Source: an uncultured Opitutia bacterium | GTDB taxonomy: Bacteria > Verrucomicrobiota > Verrucomicrobiia > Opitutales > Opitutaceae | Assembly: GCA_903872425.1 (NCBI GenBank) | Contig: CAIQKQ010000017.1 | Span: 1 to 35,309, forward strand | DNA length: 35,309 bases | Reading direction: 5' to 3' | Shown: in pieces, positions 34,187 through 35,309 of the stretch | How the letters are laid out: each line of letters opens with the position of its first letter | Numbering within the stretch: position 1 is the stretch's first letter | Made by a program: the position numbers and the translations under genes | The notes under the pieces: model-generated | What the model was told of the DNA's origin: nothing | What the model saw: only the letters and a program-made list of their open reading frames with translations | Databases searched by the model: none

Positions 34187-34274
34187 AACTGACTTTTGGC
34201 TTTTGCGACGGATTGGTTCTTCTTTGGAAAGGCCAAGAGAATAGACTTAGACGGAGCTTAAGAGACTCATAAGC

Positions 34275-34676
34275 TTACGCGAAAAGCATCCCCATTTTCT
34301 CTGAGAAGTTCACCGGCGGGCGGGTAGGGCGGCCGGCGCGGTCGATGAAGGCGTGGACGGTGTGGCCGGTTACCAGCAGTGCGCCGTCACGCCGCACCTC
34401 ATAGTCGAGGCGGAGGCGGGCGACGGGTTTCTCGCGCAGCGTGGTCAGAATCTCTAGGTTGTCGTCGTACCGCGCGGGCAGGTGATAGCGCACGGCCATC
34501 TCGACAACCGGCAGAAAATAACCGGCGGCCTCCAGCTCGCGGTAGGGCAGGCCGTGCGCCTTGAGCAAGGCGGTGCGGCCGACCTCGAACCACGGGAGAA
34601 AGCTCCCGTGGTAGGCGACGCCCATCATGTCAGTTTCGGCGTAACGCACGGCGACGGTGACGCGGGAGGAGATCAT
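34275..34676 (-). CDS. YbgC/4HBT-type acyl-CoA thioesterase
   Basis: A 133-residue hot-dog fold thioesterase. VAVRYAETDMMGVAYHGSF carries the catalytic Asp (about 16) and the conserved YH pair, and FLPWFEVGRTALLKAHG continues the central helix. The core then runs LPVVEMAVRYHLPARYDDNLEI and ends LVTGHTVHAFIDRAGRPTRPP. Such enzymes hydrolyse short or aromatic acyl-CoAs. The ATG at 34676 is chosen because the longer frame from 34733 lies inside the glycosyltransferase gene. It begins 2 bases after that gene's stop, so they are probably co-transcribed. Confidence 0.9.
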   Translation of the reverse strand: MISSRVTVAVRYAETDMMGVAYHGSFLPWFEVGRTALLKAHGLPYRELEAAGYFLPVVEMAVRYHLPARYDDNLEILTTLREKPVARLRLDYEVRRDGALLVTGHTVHAFIDRAGRPTRPPVNFSEKMGMLFA

Positions 34677-34678
34677 GG

Positions 34679-35309
34679 TCAGGGCAGGGTAGAGGGCGGC
34701 GCGGAAAACAGCAACTCGGCTGAGCGCGCCCAAGTGGTACGTGCGGCCCAGGCCGGACCGGCCTCGCCGAGGCGGCGGCGCAGACTATCGTCGCCGAGCA
34801 GACGGGCCAACGCGGCGGTGAGCCGCACCGGCTCGCGTGGCGGCACAAGCAGGCCAGTGACGTTGTCTGCCACGGCCTCGGCCACGCCGCCGACCGCGTG
34901 CGCCACGACCGGCAGGCCGTGTGCGGACGCCTCAAGGTAGACGAGGCCAAAGCCCTCCACGCTGTGGCCGTGGTCCACGCTCGTCATCGCAAAAATATCG
35001 GCGCGTGCGTAGGCAGCGGCGAGTTCGGTGGCCGACAAGTCGCCGAGAAATTTTACAGTGAGACCGGCGCGGCCGGCAGTGGCACGGAGTTGCTTTTCGT
35101 AGTCCGGCCGGCGCACCGCGGTGCCAACAAGCCAGTATTCGAGGTTGGCGCGCAGCGGGGGTGGGAGCGCGGCCAGCGCCGTGAGTGTCTCGAGCTGACC
35201 TTTGCGCGGGTGCAGCCGGCCGACGGTGAGGACGACGAGCTTGCCGTCGGCGGGGCGGCGCACCGGCGCGGCGGCCGCAAAGCCGGACCGGAGCGCGCCC
35301 GGCGTGAGC
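34679..35309 (-). CDS. family 4 glycosyltransferase, 5' end outside window
   Basis: The C-terminal domain of a GT-B glycosyltransferase; the start lies beyond the right edge, and the frame stays open to the last base. KLVVLTVGRLHPRKGQLETL is the conserved start of the Glycos_transf_1 domain. WLVGTAVRRPDYEKQL and VKFLGDLSATELAAAYARAD follow, then the nucleotide-sugar site SVEGFGLVYLEASAHGLPVVA with the E-x7-E motif. These enzymes transfer sugars in LPS, exopolysaccharide or glycolipid synthesis; donor and acceptor cannot be inferred. It is followed closely by the thioesterase gene. Confidence 0.92.
   Translation of the reverse strand, partial: LTPGALRSGFAAAAPVRRPADGKLVVLTVGRLHPRKGQLETLTALAALPPPLRANLEYWLVGTAVRRPDYEKQLRATAGRAGLTVKFLGDLSATELAAAYARADIFAMTSVDHGHSVEGFGLVYLEASAHGLPVVAHAVGGVAEAVADNVTGLLVPPREPVRLTAALARLLGDDSLRRRLGEAGPAWAARTTWARSAELLFSAPPSTLP

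Noticed and set aside
34255-34275. AGCTTA/TAAGCT inverted repeat between queG and the thioesterase
   Set aside because: An AT-containing 6-bp stem without a T-run; insufficient for a terminator call.

Overview
The window is about 35 kb of GC-rich bacterial chromosome that is densely coded on both strands. The gene set points to a Gram-negative aerobe, most likely Verrucomicrobiota (Opitutales-like). Supporting signs are an arabinose-5-phosphate isomerase for Kdo/LPS, TatC, an ExeA/GspB-type pair, a PilT ATPase, haem A/haem O synthases with a SCO copper protein, a DUF5069 protein, an SHD1-type domain, a eukaryote-like UDP-sugar pyrophosphorylase, and a MoxR/DUF58/transglutaminase operon. The phylum call is inference from this mixture; no rRNA is present to settle it.

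Layout: 1-196, start of a DUF1801 gene running off the left edge. 486-3336, ispE (isoprenoid precursors) and ptsI (PTS enzyme I). 3521-5883 (minus), a small membrane protein, a class I aminotransferase and a LysM lipoprotein. 5955-6944, kdsD. 7102-12339 (minus), ftsB, a UDP-sugar pyrophosphorylase, a phosphohexomutase, a Methyltransf_32-type methyltransferase and tRNA-Ser(UGA). 12449-14080, the ExeA-like ATPase and a GspB-like partner. 14125-17996 (minus), tatC, prfB (RF2 with a complete programmed +1 frameshift site) and an ATP-grasp-like protein of unknown role. 18125-18916, an SHD1-like exported protein. 18923-22824, a divergent respiratory assembly block: sco plus a coupled His-rich membrane protein to the left, ctaA-ctaB to the right. 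22912-24485, small exported or membrane proteins. 24646-26278, a DUF5069 protein and pilT. 26357-30747, moxR, DUF58 (frameshifted) and a TgpA-like transglutaminase. 30763-32199, two divergent membrane proteins, one a YugP-type zinc peptidase. 32296-34186, aroK overlapping queG. 34275-35309 (minus), a 4HBT thioesterase and a glycosyltransferase cut by the right edge.

Most genes are housekeeping. I found no CRISPR array, insertion sequence, prophage or toxin-antitoxin module, and no clear new multi-gene system. The most unusual signal is in queG. Its reading frame is interrupted by two AT-rich, repeat-bearing in-frame segments, 33110-33271 and about 33551-33586, that look like small interspersed repeats translated as part of the enzyme. 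Similar low-GC repeated sequence lies between genes at 24531-24640. Other points worth checking are a two-base duplication that breaks the DUF58 gene, a TatC with an enlarged first periplasmic segment, a CusF-SCO fusion coupled to a His-rich protein, and repeated AAATTTTT tracts in GC-rich coding sequence.
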